Notes: a model not told the origin generated them from the letters alone. Positions 16,966 through 28,682 are shown, numbered from the stretch's first letter. The stretch is DNA of 64,000 nucleotides from Nocardioides humi (GCF_006494775.1 NZ_CP041146.1:2170001-2234000); one strand, 5' to 3'. Numbers and translations are program-made.

Positions 16966-17082
16966 GGGCTGTCGTCCTCGCCTCTCCGACCCCGGGAACA
17001 GACCCTGAGTTGGCGCGTCGGCGACGACGCGAAACAATAGCGCAGCAGACCCGCCGGACCGAAAACAGCGCAGGTGACACCC

Positions 17083-17574
17083 ATGGCCGACTCCTCCTTC
17101 GACATCGTCAGCAAGATCGACCGCCAGGAGGTCGACAACGCCCTCGGACAGACGGCGCGCGAGATCGCGACCCGGTTCGACTTCAAGGGCACGGGCGCGA
17201 CCATCGAGTGGAAGGGCGAGCACGCGATCGAGATCAGCGCGTCCGCCGACGAGCGGGCCAACGCCGTGCTCAGCGTCTTCCAGGACAAGCTGATCAAGCG
17301 CAGCCAGTCGCTGAAGATCCTCGACGCCTCCGAGCCCCGCCAGTCCGGGCAGCAGTCGAAGATCGGCATCACCCTCAAGGAGGGCATCACCTCCGAGGAC
17401 GCCAAGAAGATCTCCAAGCTGATCCGCGACGAGGGCCCCAAGGGCGTCAAGGCGCAGATCCAGGGCGACGAGCTGCGGGTCTCGTCCAAGAAGCGCGACG
17501 ACCTGCAGGCCGTGATCGCCCTGGTCAAGGCGCAGGACTACGACTTCGCGGTGCAGTTCACCAACTACCGGTGA
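17083..17574 (+). CDS. YajQ-family nucleotide-binding protein
   Basis: A 163-residue YajQ protein (UPF0234). The family hallmarks are [18 protein letters not shown] at the start, RFDFKGT, and the C-terminal [21 protein letters not shown]. Homologues bind cyclic di-GMP and other nucleotides and act in signalling. The ATG at 17083 has AGGTGA seven bases upstream, preferred over an earlier GTG at 17074. Its stop overlaps the GTG of the transglycosylase gene. Confidence 0.92.
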   Translation: MADSSFDIVSKIDRQEVDNALGQTAREIATRFDFKGTGATIEWKGEHAIEISASADERANAVLSVFQDKLIKRSQSLKILDASEPRQSGQQSKIGITLKEGITSEDAKKISKLIRDEGPKGVKAQIQGDELRVSSKKRDDLQAVIALVKAQDYDFAVQFTNYR

Positions 17575-18344
17575 GGCCCGACCGCTACCTCGCCGGGGCC
17601 GTCGCCCTCGCGACCGTCATGGTGGCGCTGGTGATCGGCGTCGGCGTGGCCTTCGCGTACGGCGGGGCCGACCGTCGTACGCCGCTCACCGAGGTCACCG
17701 GCATCGCGCCGGCGGGCCCGGTGGTCACCGATGCGGCGCCGGCCGCTCCGGCCCCGACCGCGCAGCCGGCGACCGCGCCCGATCCGTACCGCCCCGACGA
17801 CGCGTGGCTGGCGCGGGTGGCGGGCGCGACCGGGATCCCGGTGCGGGCGCTCACGGCGTACGCGCGGGCGCACCTGCGGGCGGCCGCCGAGCAGCCCGGC
17901 TGCCGGGTCGCGTGGAACAGCCTCGCCGCGATCGGCGGCATCGAGTCCACCCACGGCAGCGTGCACGGCTCGGTCCTCGGCGAGGACGGCGTGGCCCGGC
18001 CGACGATCCTCGGGCCGGTCCTCGACGGAGGCGACTTCGGGGCCGTCCCCGACACCGACGACGGCGCCCTCGACGGCGACATCACCTGGGACCGCGCGAT
18101 CGGTCCGCTGCAGTTCATCCCCTCGACCTGGGAGCGCTGGGGCGCCGACGGGAACGACGACGGCGTCGCCGACCCCAACCAGATCGACGACGCGGCGCTG
18201 GCTGCCGCGCGCTACCTCTGCCACGCCGGCGACCTCACCAGCCCCGACACCTGGCGCCGGGCGGTGTTCAGCTTCAACCACTCCGACGCCTACGTCGCCG
18301 ACATCGCGAACCTCGCCAACGTCTACGCCGCCCGCGCCGGCTGA
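17571..18344 (+). CDS. secreted lytic murein transglycosylase (SLT/MltB type)
   Basis: A 257-residue peptidoglycan-cleaving enzyme. An N-terminal hydrophobic anchor (about residues 8-28) precedes an Ala/Pro-rich linker. The catalytic domain contains the family segments [15 protein letters not shown] (catalytic Glu at about 125), [31 protein letters not shown] and [10 protein letters not shown]. The GTG overlaps the yajQ stop (GTGA), so the two are coupled, although no functional link is evident. Confidence 0.88.
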   Translation: MRPDRYLAGAVALATVMVALVIGVGVAFAYGGADRRTPLTEVTGIAPAGPVVTDAAPAAPAPTAQPATAPDPYRPDDAWLARVAGATGIPVRALTAYARAHLRAAAEQPGCRVAWNSLAAIGGIESTHGSVHGSVLGEDGVARPTILGPVLDGGDFGAVPDTDDGALDGDITWDRAIGPLQFIPSTWERWGADGNDDGVADPNQIDDAALAAARYLCHAGDLTSPDTWRRAVFSFNHSDAYVADIANLANVYAARAG

Positions 18345-18382
18345 AGCCGTGAGGAGGCCCGCGAGGGGGCCATGATGGGCCC

Positions 18383-18879
18383 ATGGCCGGCCCCGTGCAC
18401 CCCTCCGCGCAGATCGACATCGACGCCCCGCTCGCCGTCGTGTGGGACGTCATGCTCGACACCGAGCGGTACGCCGAGTGGAACCCCTTCGTCGAGCGCG
18501 CCGAGACCGCGCAGCCACCGGCAGTCGGCAACCCGATCGTGCTCCACGTCGTCTGGGCGAGCGGCGGCCGCACCCGCTCCCCGAGCGCATCACCGCGCTG
18601 GAGGGCCCCGTCACCGACCCCGCCACCGGTACGACGACCGCGCTGATGTCGTACGTCTACGAGGGCCTGCCGGCGCGGCTCGGGCTGGTGCGGGGCGTGC
18701 GCCACCAGCGCCTCACCCAGGAGCCGGGCGGCCCCACGACGTACACGACCGTCGAGGAGTTCCACGGCCCGCTGGTCCGCCTCGCCGGGCCCGGTCGCGT
18801 GGCCGACGGCTTCCGCCGCCACGCCGAGGGCCTCAAGCGGCGGGCGGAGGCGGTGGCGTCTTCGCGCCCGGGGGAATGA
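18383..18879 (+). CDS. SRPBCC (START-like) domain protein (single-base frameshift)
   Basis: A 165-residue helix-grip-fold protein when one C is restored in the run at 18579-18582. The N-terminal part has the family opening IDIDAPLAVVWDVMLDTERYAEWNPFV; the second part, in another frame, has the closing strand YTTVEEFHGPLVRL and a C-terminal helix. Members bind small hydrophobic ligands. The ATG lies six bases after CATGAT, a possible leaderless -10. Its last 47 bases overlap the 3' end of the opposing membrane-protein gene. Confidence 0.78.
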
Positions 18880-19285
18880 GCTCGTCGGAGTTCCTCGCCG
18901 CCCACAGCGCGAACCCGAAGACGGCCGCGCCGCACACGATGTCGGCGAGCACGTGCGCCTGGCGCCACCAGACCATGTCGGTCGCACCCGGCACCAGGTA
19001 GTGCCCGATCCCGATCAGACCCGACACCGAGTAGCCCGTCAGCGCGATCGCGGCGGTGGTGATGTGCCGGCGGAACCACAGCAGCAGCCCCACCGCCCCG
19101 AACGCCGTGAACACGAACCAGCCGACGGCGACGAGGGTCGCGGACGGCGCGGGCACGGCGGCGTCGGGACCGGGCACCGGGTAGTCGTCGTAGTTGACGT
19201 AGTTGTCGACGTAGTGGACGACCGACACCAGTACCGCGATCCCGAGCAGCCAGCACAGAACCCGTGTCGCCCGCAGATAGCTCAC
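18833..19285 (-). CDS. four-helix membrane protein of unknown function
   Basis: A 150-residue integral membrane protein with hydrophobic segments at about residues 8-27, 50-70, 78-98 and 112-133, an Asp/Tyr-rich outer loop between the first two (YVDNYVNYDDYP) and a proline-rich tail. I do not recognise a characterised family. The GTG start at 19285 lies six bases after TAGGGT (19292-19297). It overlaps the SRPBCC gene tail to tail. Confidence 0.72.
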   Translation of the reverse strand: MSYLRATRVLCWLLGIAVLVSVVHYVDNYVNYDDYPVPGPDAAVPAPSATLVAVGWFVFTAFGAVGLLLWFRRHITTAAIALTGYSVSGLIGIGHYLVPGATDMVWWRQAHVLADIVCGAAVFGFALWAARNSDELIPPGAKTPPPPPAA

Positions 19286-19291
19286 ACCGCC

Positions 19292-19297
19292 ACCCTA
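19292..19297 (-). promoter_or_regulatory. leaderless -10 element (TAGGGT) of the membrane-protein gene
   Basis: TAGGGT on the minus strand, spacer GGCGGT, then GTG at 19285. Confidence 0.55.
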
Positions 19298-20293
19298 GGC
19301 GGAGGCCACCTCCGGGCGCGGAACCGCGAGCACCGGGACGGTGGTGGCGCCCGTGGTGGGGCTCAGCCAGACCCGGCTGCCGAGCTCGAGGTCGAGCGCG
19401 CGGGCGTGCGTGCGGGAGAGCACGACGAGCACCGGGTCGGCCTGTCCCTCGACGTCGACGGTGAGCCGCACCTCGAAGCCGACCCGCAGCGCCCGGGTGA
19501 CCACCCCGGCGCTCGAGCCGGGGACGCCGGGCTCGACCGCGACCTCGATGTCGTGGGGGCGCAGCCGCAGCGAGCCGAGCTGGGTCACCTCGCCGAGGAA
19601 GCCCATCACGAAGTCGTTGGCGGGCTCGTCGTACAGCTGGTCGGGCGTGCCGATCTGCTCGATCCGGCCGTCGTTGATGACCACGATCTCGTCGGCGACC
19701 TCCATCGCCTCCTCCTGGTCGTGGGTCACGAAGACCGTCGTCACGTGCACCTCGTCGTGCAGGCGGCGCAGCCAGTCGCGCAGCTCCTTGCGGACCTTCG
19801 CGTCGAGCGCGCCGAACGGCTCGTCGAGCAGCAGCACGGTCGGCTCCACGGCGAGGGCGCGGGCGAGCGCGAGCCGCTGCCGCTGGCCGCCGGAGAGCTG
19901 CGCGGGCAGCCGGTGCGCGAACTGCGAGAGATGCACGAGCTCGAGGAGCTCGGCGACCTTCGCCTTCACCTCGGCCTTGGGCCGCTTGCGGATCTCCAGG
20001 CCGAAGGCGACGTTCTTCGCGACGGTCATGTGCTTGAACACGGCGTAGTGCTGGAACACGAAGCCGACGTTGCGCTTCTGCGGCGGCAGCCTCGTGGCGT
20101 TCACGCCCTCGATCTCGACCGTGCCGCTGTCGGCCGTCTCCAGGCCGGCGATGATCCGCAGCAGGGTGGACTTGCCGCCGCCGCTGGGCCCGAGCAGGGC
20201 GGTCAGCTGGCCGGTCGGCAGGGACACGTTGATGTCGTCGAGTGCGACGAAGTCGCCGTAGCGCTTGTCGACACCCCGTACTTCGATGCTCAT
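19295..20293 (-). CDS. cysA: sulfate/thiosulfate ABC transporter ATP-binding protein
   Basis: A 332-residue ABC ATPase of the CysA group. Walker A is GPSGGGKST (about residues 35-43), the signature [15 protein letters not shown] (about 133-147), Walker [13 protein letters not shown] and the H-loop [10 protein letters not shown]-terminal TOBE-like regulatory domain follows ([10 protein letters not shown]). It powers the CysTW permease. The ATG overlaps the cysW stop (ATGA). It is the last gene of cysP-cysT-cysW-cysA. Confidence 0.93.
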   Translation of the reverse strand: MSIEVRGVDKRYGDFVALDDINVSLPTGQLTALLGPSGGGKSTLLRIIAGLETADSGTVEIEGVNATRLPPQKRNVGFVFQHYAVFKHMTVAKNVAFGLEIRKRPKAEVKAKVAELLELVHLSQFAHRLPAQLSGGQRQRLALARALAVEPTVLLLDEPFGALDAKVRKELRDWLRRLHDEVHVTTVFVTHDQEEAMEVADEIVVINDGRIEQIGTPDQLYDEPANDFVMGFLGEVTQLGSLRLRPHDIEVAVEPGVPGSSAGVVTRALRVGFEVRLTVDVEGQADPVLVVLSRTHARALDLELGSRVWLSPTTGATTVPVLAVPRPEVASA

Positions 20294-21138
20294 GCGTGAT
20301 CCTCCTTGCGGATCAGGGACACCACGACGAGGGCGAGCACGGAGGCCAGCACGAGCACGAAGGCGGCGGCGTACGCCGTGGGCTCCTCGTAGTTGGTGTA
20401 GCGGTTCTGGATGAGGAGGGTGGCGGTCTCGCCGCGGAACTCGGCGCCCGGGCTGACGATCTTGACGGCGCCGAACTCGCCGAGCGAGCGGGCCATGCTC
20501 AGCACGACGCCGTACACGACCGCCCACTTGATGCTGGGCAGCGTGATCCGCCGGAAGGTCTGCCAGCCGTTGGCCCCGAGGCTGTGGGCGGCCATCTCGG
20601 CGTCGATGCCGACCTCCTCGAGCACGGGCACGATCTCGCGGATCACCAGCGGGAGGCTGACGAAGGCGGTGGCCATGATCAAGCCGGGCGTGGTGCCGAT
20701 GACGTAGAAGCCGACCGACTCCAGCGCCTCGCCGAACCAGCCCTTGCCGGTGCTGTAGGCCAGCACCAGCGCCAGGCCGACGACGACCGGGGACACCGAC
20801 ATCGGCAGGTCGACGAGGACCGAGAGGATGCGCCGCCCCGGGAACTGGTAGCGGACCAGGAGCAGCGAGATCCCCACGCCGAAGAGGGTGTTGATCAGCA
20901 CCGCCCAGAACGCCACCGTGACGGTCAGGTTGAAGGCGTAGGTCACCGACGGGTCGCTGAGCCGCTCCCAGAAGGCGCCGAAGCCGCCCTCGTCGCCGAC
21001 GCCCGCCGGGGCGAAGGTCTGCTTGGCGACCTCGAAGAGCGGCCAGATCACCAGCACCGCGAGGTAGGCGATCACGAACGTCCGCAGGACGTAGGTCACC
21101 GGCCCCTTGCGGGCCCGGATCTGTCGGGTGTCAGCCAC
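20290..21138 (-). CDS. cysW: sulfate ABC transporter permease CysW
   Basis: A 282-residue inner-membrane permease with six hydrophobic segments. The cytoplasmic EAA loop is seen as [21 protein letters not shown] (about residues 180-200, the site contacting CysA), and [10 protein letters not shown] is typical of CysW. The start overlaps cysT by eight bases, and its stop overlaps cysA. Confidence 0.92.
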   Translation of the reverse strand: MADTRQIRARKGPVTYVLRTFVIAYLAVLVIWPLFEVAKQTFAPAGVGDEGGFGAFWERLSDPSVTYAFNLTVTVAFWAVLINTLFGVGISLLLVRYQFPGRRILSVLVDLPMSVSPVVVGLALVLAYSTGKGWFGEALESVGFYVIGTTPGLIMATAFVSLPLVIREIVPVLEEVGIDAEMAAHSLGANGWQTFRRITLPSIKWAVVYGVVLSMARSLGEFGAVKIVSPGAEFRGETATLLIQNRYTNYEEPTAYAAAFVLVLASVLALVVVSLIRKEDHA

Positions 21139-22000
21139 GGCGAGCCACCCTTCGGGAGATCAGGTCGAGGATCACGATCGTCACGATGGCGACGATCAGC
21201 AGGAGTACGGCGACCGCCGCCGCCCCGGCCTGGTTGTCCCCCTCGAGGAACTTGAGGATCTTCAGCGACGCCACCTCGGTCTGGTAAGGCGTGTTGCCCG
21301 AGATGAGCACCAGCGAGCCGAACTCGCTGATCGCCCGGGCGAAGCCCAGGGACGAGCCCGCCGCGATCGCCGGCACCAGACTCGGGAGGATGACCCGGCG
21401 GAACGTCGTGAACCGGGAGGCTCCCAGGGAGGCCGCGGCCTCCTCGACGTCGGCGTCGAGCTCGATCAGGACCGGCTGGACCGTGCGGACGACGAAGGGC
21501 AGCGTGACGAAGAGCAGGGCCAGGAAGATGCCCTGCCGGGTGTTCACGATGTTGATCCCCACCGGGCTCTGCGGGCCCCAGAGGCTGAGCAGCACCAGGC
21601 CCGCGACGATGGTCGGCAGCGCGAATGGGATGTCGATGACGACGTCGAGGACGCGCTTGCCCGGGAACTGGTCGCGGACCAGCACCCACGCGACGATGGT
21701 GCCGATCACGGCGTTCACGACGGTGACCAGCAGCGCCTCGACGACGGTGAGCCGCAGCGCCGCGAAGGTCTGTGCGTCGGTGAGCGTGTCCCAGAACCGT
21801 CCGAAGCCGCCCTCGGCCGCTGCGCCAACGACCGCGGCGAGCGGGAGCAGCACCAGGATGCTGAACCAGACCAGCGCCACCCCGAGCCCGAGGCGCGAGG
21901 TGGGGGTGAGACGGAACAGCCCGGCACCGCCCTTGGCAGTGCCCGAGGGCCGGCCCCGTGTCGGAGCCGGCCCCAGGGGTGTGACGAGGGTGTCCGTCAC
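21131..22000 (-). CDS. cysT: sulfate ABC transporter permease CysT
   Basis: A 289-residue permease, with an N-terminal extension, six hydrophobic segments and the EAA loop AAASLGASRFTTFRRVILPSL (about 203-223). FARAISEFGSLVLISGN is the CysT/CysU hallmark. I chose the GTG at 22000, which overlaps the cysP stop (GTGA), over in-frame upstream ATGs that lie within cysP. Confidence 0.92.
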   Translation of the reverse strand: MTDTLVTPLGPAPTRGRPSGTAKGGAGLFRLTPTSRLGLGVALVWFSILVLLPLAAVVGAAAEGGFGRFWDTLTDAQTFAALRLTVVEALLVTVVNAVIGTIVAWVLVRDQFPGKRVLDVVIDIPFALPTIVAGLVLLSLWGPQSPVGINIVNTRQGIFLALLFVTLPFVVRTVQPVLIELDADVEEAAASLGASRFTTFRRVILPSLVPAIAAGSSLGFARAISEFGSLVLISGNTPYQTEVASLKILKFLEGDNQAGAAAVAVLLLIVAIVTIVILDLISRRVARRG

Positions 22001-23031
22001 TGCTTCGTTGCTTCGGCGTACAGGTTGTCGAAGCGGAGCTTCTCGCCGTCCTTGCCGAACCACTCGGCGTTGATGGCGTCCCAGCCACCCAGGTCGGCGA
22101 CCGTGCTCAGCGACGGCGGCACCGGGAACGGGTTGCTCGGGTCGTTGGCGCCCTCGACCTGGACTCCGGAGATGTCGACGTCGCCGACCGGGCGGAAGCC
22201 CTTGGAGGCGAACGCCTTCTGACCATCATCACTGAGGATGAAGTCCAGCCAGTCCGCGGCAGCCGGGACGGCATCCTTGAGGACGGCGCCCGGATTCTCG
22301 ATCTTGAACGTGTGCTCGGGGAGGACGTAGTCGAGCTCCTCGCCGTTCTGCTTGGCCAGGATGGCCTCGTTCTCGTAGGTGATGAGAACGTTGCCCACGC
22401 CCTTCTTGAACGCCTCGGTCGCCTCGCGACCGCTCGCCGCCCACGTGGTGACGTTCCCGAAGACGTCCTTCAGGTAGGCGTCCGCCTCGTCCTCGCTCAT
22501 GCCCTGCTCCTGGGCGTAGGTGTAGAGCGCGAGGATGTTCCACTTCGCGGCGCCGGAGCTGGCCGGGTCCGCGGTGATGACGTTGACGTCATCACGGGTC
22601 AGATCGCTCCAGTCCTTGATGCCGAGCGGGTTGCCCTTCTGCACGGCGATCACGGCAACAGAACTGGAGACGATGCCCCCGTTCGGTCCGGCCTGCCAGT
22701 CCTCGGCCACCAGACCCGCGTCGACGAGGCGGGTCATGTCGGGCTCGACGGAGAAGACGACGTAGTCGACGTCCTTGCCCTTGGTGTCCACGACCTTGCG
22801 GCTCTGGTCGCCCGAGGCGCCGTACGCACCGGAGAACTTCACGTCCTTGCCCGCGTCGGTCTTGTTGAACTCCACCGCGGCCGCCTTGTTGCCGGCCTCG
22901 GGGACGGCGAACCCGACGATGTTGATCGTGGTCGTGCCGCTGTCATCGCTGCCGCCGCCGGCGCTCGCGCATGCGCTCAGCGCCAGTGCGCCGGTCATCG
23001 CCAGGGCCGCAGCCTTGATCACTCGCTTCAT
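21997..23031 (-). CDS. cysP: sulfate-binding lipoprotein of the ABC transporter
   Basis: A 344-residue solute-binding protein of the sulfate/thiosulfate type. It has a lipoprotein signal peptide with lipobox LSAC (Cys21). The mature part has the family sequences FSGAYGASGDQSRKV, DYVVFSVEPDMTRLV and ITADPASSGAAKWNILALY. It delivers sulfate to CysTW. The ATG at 23031 is nine bases after AAGGA, better than the ATG at 23040, which would abut it. The operon promoter probably includes the AT-rich TATTAT at 23094-23099. Confidence 0.92.
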   Translation of the reverse strand: MKRVIKAAALAMTGALALSACASAGGGSDDSGTTTINIVGFAVPEAGNKAAAVEFNKTDAGKDVKFSGAYGASGDQSRKVVDTKGKDVDYVVFSVEPDMTRLVDAGLVAEDWQAGPNGGIVSSSVAVIAVQKGNPLGIKDWSDLTRDDVNVITADPASSGAAKWNILALYTYAQEQGMSEDEADAYLKDVFGNVTTWAASGREATEAFKKGVGNVLITYENEAILAKQNGEELDYVLPEHTFKIENPGAVLKDAVPAAADWLDFILSDDGQKAFASKGFRPVGDVDISGVQVEGANDPSNPFPVPPSLSTVADLGGWDAINAEWFGKDGEKLRFDNLYAEATKQ

Positions 23032-23040
23032 TGCACCCAT

Positions 23041-23399
23041 TCCTTGCTGTGTCGGCCGGTCTCTCGGGGACCAGTCATTCAAACTAGATCGGGATAATAC
23101 ACATTAGTGAGTTAAGAGACTCGCTCGTTAGACAAATCGACGGCCCGCATGGCCGAGGTCACACGACGACCCCCGCGACGCGCGGGTGCCCATCAGGCGG
23201 CGCCGAGGCGGGATGGGGTACGGCGGCGGACTATCGTGTCGAGAAGGGGTTGTCGAGTTGCGCCGATCGGGCGGCCCGGCCCGAGCTGGACAGGTGTCCA
23301 CCAAAAGTGGAACGCGTTCTAGATTGACTCTAGAATCGACCCACCTGTCGCCGCGGCCGCACCCCGGCCGCCGTCGATGTCGAGAGAAGTGGAGCAGGC
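23041..23399. promoter_or_regulatory. divergent intergenic region between cysP and korA
   Basis: No gene is supported here. On the cysP side the sequence is unusually AT-rich (23085-23135) and contains TATTAT (minus strand, 23094-23099) and the small palindrome GAGT-N6-ACTC. On the korA side lies the palindrome at 23317-23335 described separately. The stretch between (about 23140-23290) is GC-rich, with nothing recognised. Confidence 0.5.
23317..23335 (+). promoter_or_regulatory. palindromic operator overlapping the korA promoter
   Basis: TTCTAGA-ttgac-TCTAGAA is a perfect 7-bp inverted repeat. Its right arm contains TAGAAT, a good -10 hexamer (23331-23336), and TGGAAC lies upstream near the -35. 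A dimeric regulator binding here would block or control korAB transcription. The regulator is not identifiable. Confidence 0.5.
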
Positions 23400-25348
<1,949 letters not shown>

Positions 25349-25352
<4 letters not shown>

Positions 25353-26512
25353 CTGCCAACAACCTGGCAGACCTGCCCATGCCCGCACATCATTCGGCGG
25401 GCACCGCTCTGGTGCCCCGGCTGGCCGAGGGCCAGACCCAGACCGGCAAGGACTTCTCCAGCGACCAAGAAGTCCGCTGGTGCCCCGGCTGCGGCGACTA
25501 CGCCGTCCTCAAGGCCGTCCAGTCCTTCCTCCCCGACCTCGGACTAGCTCGGGAGAACATCGTCTTCGTCTCCGGGATCGGCTGCTCCTCGAGGTTTCCC
25601 TACTACCTCGACACCTACGGCATGCACTCCATCCACGGCCGCGCCCCCTCCATCGCCACCGGCATCGCAGTAGCCCGCGAGGACCTGTCCGTGTGGGTCG
25701 TCACCGGCGACGGCGACGCGCTGTCCATCGGCGGCAACCACCTCATCCACGCCCTACGCCGCAACGTCAACATCACCATCCTGCTGTTCAACAACCGCAT
25801 CTACGGCCTCACCAAAGGCCAATACTCACCCACCTCCGAAGTCGGGAAGATCACCAAATCCACCCCCACCGGATCCCTCGACCACCCCTTCAACCCCGTC
25901 TCCCTCGCCCTCGGCGCCGAAGCCACCTTCGTCGCCCGCACCATCGACTCCGACCGCAAACACCTCACCAACGTCCTCGCCGCAGCCGCCGCCCACCGCG
26001 GCACCAGCCTGGTCGAGATCTACCAGAACTGCCCCATCTTCAACGACGGCGCCTTCGACACCCTCAAGGGCATGGGCGAGCACAAAGACACCAAGGAACA
26101 CGCGATCATCCCGCTGGTCCACGGCCAGCCCATCACCTTCGGCACCCGCGACAAGACCGACGGACCCCTGACCGACGGCCCCCTGACCGGACTCGGCGAC
26201 AAAGCCCTCATCCGCAGCGCCGCGGGCGGAGTCGAGGTCGCCGACACCACATCCGTCCCGATCGAGCAGATCATCGTCCACGACGCACAGAACCCCGACC
26301 CGTCCACCGCGTTCGCGATCTCACGGCTCACCGACGCCGGCTACCTCAACCGCAGCCCCATCGGCATCTTCCGCCAGGTCCAGCGCCCCACCTACGACGA
26401 CCAGGCCCGCGCCCAGGTCGCCACCGCCAGCAAGACCGCCACCACCCACGGCAGCCCCGAGGAACGCCTCACCACCCTCATCAACACCGGCGACACCTGG
26501 ACCATCGACTGA
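25349..26512 (+). CDS. korB: 2-oxoacid:ferredoxin oxidoreductase beta subunit
   Basis: A 387-residue beta subunit binding thiamine diphosphate and a [4Fe-4S] cluster. The cluster Cys residues are in WCPGCGDYAV (about 43-52) and GIGCSSRFPYY (about 77-87), with another in YQNCPIFND. The ThDP motif begins GDGDALSIGGNHL. The Shine-Dalgarno AGAGGAGG lies inside the end of korA. It is followed by a strong terminator, so korAB is a two-gene operon. Confidence 0.93.
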
Positions 26513-26534
26513 CCGGACCGCCCGGAGAACGCGA

Positions 26535-26563
26535 CGCGCCGCCGAGCACAGCTCGGCGGCGCG
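26535..26563. terminator. bidirectional terminator hairpin after korB
   Basis: Perfect 13-bp stem (26535-26547 with 26551-26563) and a 3-base loop, between convergent korB and the small secreted-protein gene. Confidence 0.75.
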
Positions 26564-26585
26564 ACGCGTCGTACGACCCCGCGGG

Positions 26586-27029
26586 TCAGCGGCGGGAGTA
26601 CACGGTGAACTTCGTGGTGGCCTTGGCCCACACCGCGTCACCCTTGGCGACGACCTTGTACTTGGTCTTCTTGCGGTTGATCGCCCGGACGTAGACCTTC
26701 TTGGTGAGGCCGTTGCCCTTGGTCTTGACGTTGGCGTGCTTGCGCCACTTGCCGCCGCGCTTGACGAAGACCTTGATCTTCACCTTCGGCGAGAGCGGGT
26801 CGACGGCGAACTTGGCCCACAGGCGCTTGCCGTAGCAGCCCGCCTCGGGGTGCGGTCCGCAGTCGGCGATGTAGACCTGACGCGGGTTCGGGCCCTTCTT
26901 CGCGGCGACGGTCGTGGTCGGCTCGACCTGGATCGACTCGGCGTGCGCGGCGGTCGGTGCGAGCGTCAGCCCCAGCAGCGCAGCCGTGAAGGCCGCCACC
27001 AGGACCGAGATGGAGCGAGTGAATCGCAT
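26586..27029 (-). CDS. small secreted basic protein
   Basis: A 147-residue exported protein of unknown function. The signal peptide is clear (MRFTRSISV, cleavage after AHA at about residue 29). The mature part has one Cys pair (ADCGPHPEAGCYG) followed by a strongly basic beta-rich domain (VKIKVFVKRGGKW, YVRAINRKKTKYKVV). It is distantly reminiscent in composition, not clear homology, of the lysine-rich tails of the 3-6 kb secreted paralogues. GGGGGAG precedes the ATG. Confidence 0.72.
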   Translation of the reverse strand: MRFTRSISVLVAAFTAALLGLTLAPTAAHAESIQVEPTTTVAAKKGPNPRQVYIADCGPHPEAGCYGKRLWAKFAVDPLSPKVKIKVFVKRGGKWRKHANVKTKGNGLTKKVYVRAINRKKTKYKVVAKGDAVWAKATTKFTVYSRR

Positions 27030-27133
27030 AAGGGACTCCCCCTCGAGATCGGGTTCGTTCGTGGACACGACCTTCGTGCCCACCGGAAAGCGACCTGAAA
27101 CCACCTCGCCCACACGAGACGGGGCCACGTCGC

Positions 27134-27139
27134 TAGGGT
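27134..27139 (+). promoter_or_regulatory. leaderless -10 element (TAGGGT) of rarD
   Basis: TAGGGT followed by CCCAGT and the GTG start at 27146. Confidence 0.55.
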
Positions 27140-27145
27140 CCCAGT

Positions 27146-28054
27146 GTGTCGGATGACCGTCGCGGCTTCACCCTCGGGTTCCTCGCGTACCTGATCTGGG
27201 GCGCCTTCCCCCTCTACTGGCCGCTGCTCGAGCCGAGCGGTCCCGTCGAGATCCTGGCCCACCGGATGGTCTGGTCGCTGGTCGTGATGGGCGTCCTCGT
27301 GGCCGTGCTGCGGCGTACGGCGGCGCTGCGGGCCGTGCTGCGCAGTCGTCGTACGACGCTCCTGCTCGTCGTCGCGGCCGCCACCATCACGGCGAACTGG
27401 GGCACCTACATCTACGGCGTCAACAGCGATCGCGTCGTCGAGACGTCGCTGGGGTACTTCATCAACCCGCTCGTCACCGTGCTGATGGGCGTGCTGATCC
27501 TCGGCGAGCGACTGCGCGGCCCGCAGTGGGCGGCGCTGGGGATCGGCGCGGCGGCGGTCGTCGTCCTGACCCTCGACCACGGGCGGCCGCCGGTGATCGC
27601 GCTGGTGCTGGCGTTCTCGTTCGGCACCTACGGGCTGGCGAAGAAGTCGGCCGGGGTCGGGGCGATCGAGAGCCTGACCTTCGAGACCGCGGTGGTCGCG
27701 CCCTTCGCGCTGGGCTACCTGTGCTGGCTCGGCAGCGCCGGGCGTGCGCACTTCGCCGGCGAGGGCGCGGGCCATGTGGCGCTGCTGGTCGCGAGCGGGG
27801 TGGTGACCGCGGTGCCGTTGCTGTGCTTCGGCGCGGCGGCCACCCGGGTGTCGATGACGACGCTCGGGCTGCTGCAGTACCTCACGCCGGTGCTGCAGTT
27901 CGCCCTGGGGGTCACCGTGCTGGGCGAGCACATGCCCGCCGGCCGGTGGATCGGGTTCGGCCTGGTCTGGCTGGCGCTGGTCGTCCTCACGGCCGAGGCC
28001 CTGCGACACCACCGCCGCCAGCTGGTCCTGGCCGCCGAGTCCTCCGCGGCGTGA
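27146..28054 (+). CDS. rarD: EamA/RarD-family transporter
   Basis: A 302-residue drug/metabolite transporter with ten predicted membrane segments. The opening GFLAYLIWGAFPLYWPLL, HRMVWSLVVM and NWGTYIYGVNSDRVVETSLGYFINPL (abridged) are the RarD signatures. RarD was named for chloramphenicol sensitivity; the physiological substrate is unknown. The GTG is leaderless, after TAGGGT. Confidence 0.9.
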   Translation: MSDDRRGFTLGFLAYLIWGAFPLYWPLLEPSGPVEILAHRMVWSLVVMGVLVAVLRRTAALRAVLRSRRTTLLLVVAAATITANWGTYIYGVNSDRVVETSLGYFINPLVTVLMGVLILGERLRGPQWAALGIGAAAVVVLTLDHGRPPVIALVLAFSFGTYGLAKKSAGVGAIESLTFETAVVAPFALGYLCWLGSAGRAHFAGEGAGHVALLVASGVVTAVPLLCFGAAATRVSMTTLGLLQYLTPVLQFALGVTVLGEHMPAGRWIGFGLVWLALVVLTAEALRHHRRQLVLAAESSAA

Positions 28055-28088
28055 GCGGTCCGCGGCGCCGGCAACGGGGCCGGTAGCG

Positions 28089-28133
28089 GCCTCGCGCGGC
28101 GGCGACGGGGTGCGCGTCGCCGCCGCGCGAGGC
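28089..28133. terminator. bidirectional terminator hairpin
   Basis: Perfect 18-bp stem (28089-28106 with 28116-28133) and a 9-base loop, between convergent rarD and the flavin reductase gene. Confidence 0.78.
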
Positions 28134-28148
28134 GTTCGTGGGGGGCGC

Positions 28149-28652
28149 TCAGGCGGAGCGCTCCAGGCGGCCGAAACCGCTGCGGTGGAAGACGAGGGGC
28201 TCGCCGGCGTCGCCGTGGTCGACGGCGTGCACCCGGAGCAGCACGATCACGTGGTCGCCCGCCTCGACCTCGCGGTAGAGCGAGCAGGTGAACCGGACCA
28301 GGCCCTCGTCGAGGGTCACCGCGCCGTCGTCCCCGACCGTGACGGGAAGGCCGGCGAAGCGCTCGTCGACGGGGCCGGAGAGCTGGCGGCACACGGCGCC
28401 GTGGTGATCGGCCAGGACCGTCACGCCGACGCTGCCGGCCCGGCGAAGGTCCGGCCAGGTCCGGGAGCCGCTCGCGAGCGAGATCGACACCAGCGGCGGC
28501 TCCAGGCTCACCGAGGTGAACGAGCTGGCCGCGAGGCCCACGGTCCGGCCGTCCACCTCGGCCGCGAGGGCGACCACGCCGGTCGGGAACGCCCCGAACG
28601 CCCGGCGCAGGGCGACCGGGTCGAGGTCCTGGTTCGTGGCCATCACGCTCAT
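28149..28652 (-). CDS. flavin reductase-like domain protein
   Basis: A 167-residue split-barrel flavin reductase (HpaC/DIM6 type). Visible family features are RRAFGAFPTGVVAL (about 15-28), AASSFTSVSLEPPLVSISLA with the flavin-binding Ser/Thr, and the C-terminal D..G.PLVFHRSGFG. Such proteins supply FMNH2 or FADH2 to two-component monooxygenases, but no partner gene is adjacent. A palindrome over its promoter suggests repression. Confidence 0.85.
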   Translation of the reverse strand: MSVMATNQDLDPVALRRAFGAFPTGVVALAAEVDGRTVGLAASSFTSVSLEPPLVSISLASGSRTWPDLRRAGSVGVTVLADHHGAVCRQLSGPVDERFAGLPVTVGDDGAVTLDEGLVRFTCSLYREVEAGDHVIVLLRVHAVDHGDAGEPLVFHRSGFGRLERSA

Positions 28653-28664
28653 GCCGACAAAGTT

Positions 28665-28682
28665 AACTCGTATAGTCGAGTT
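28665..28682 (-). promoter_or_regulatory. palindromic operator over the flavin reductase promoter
   Basis: AACTCG-tatagt-CGAGTT is a perfect 6-bp inverted repeat 13 bp upstream of the ATG. The AT-rich centre carries ACTATA on the minus strand, a -10-like sequence, so a bound repressor would cover the promoter. Confidence 0.5.
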
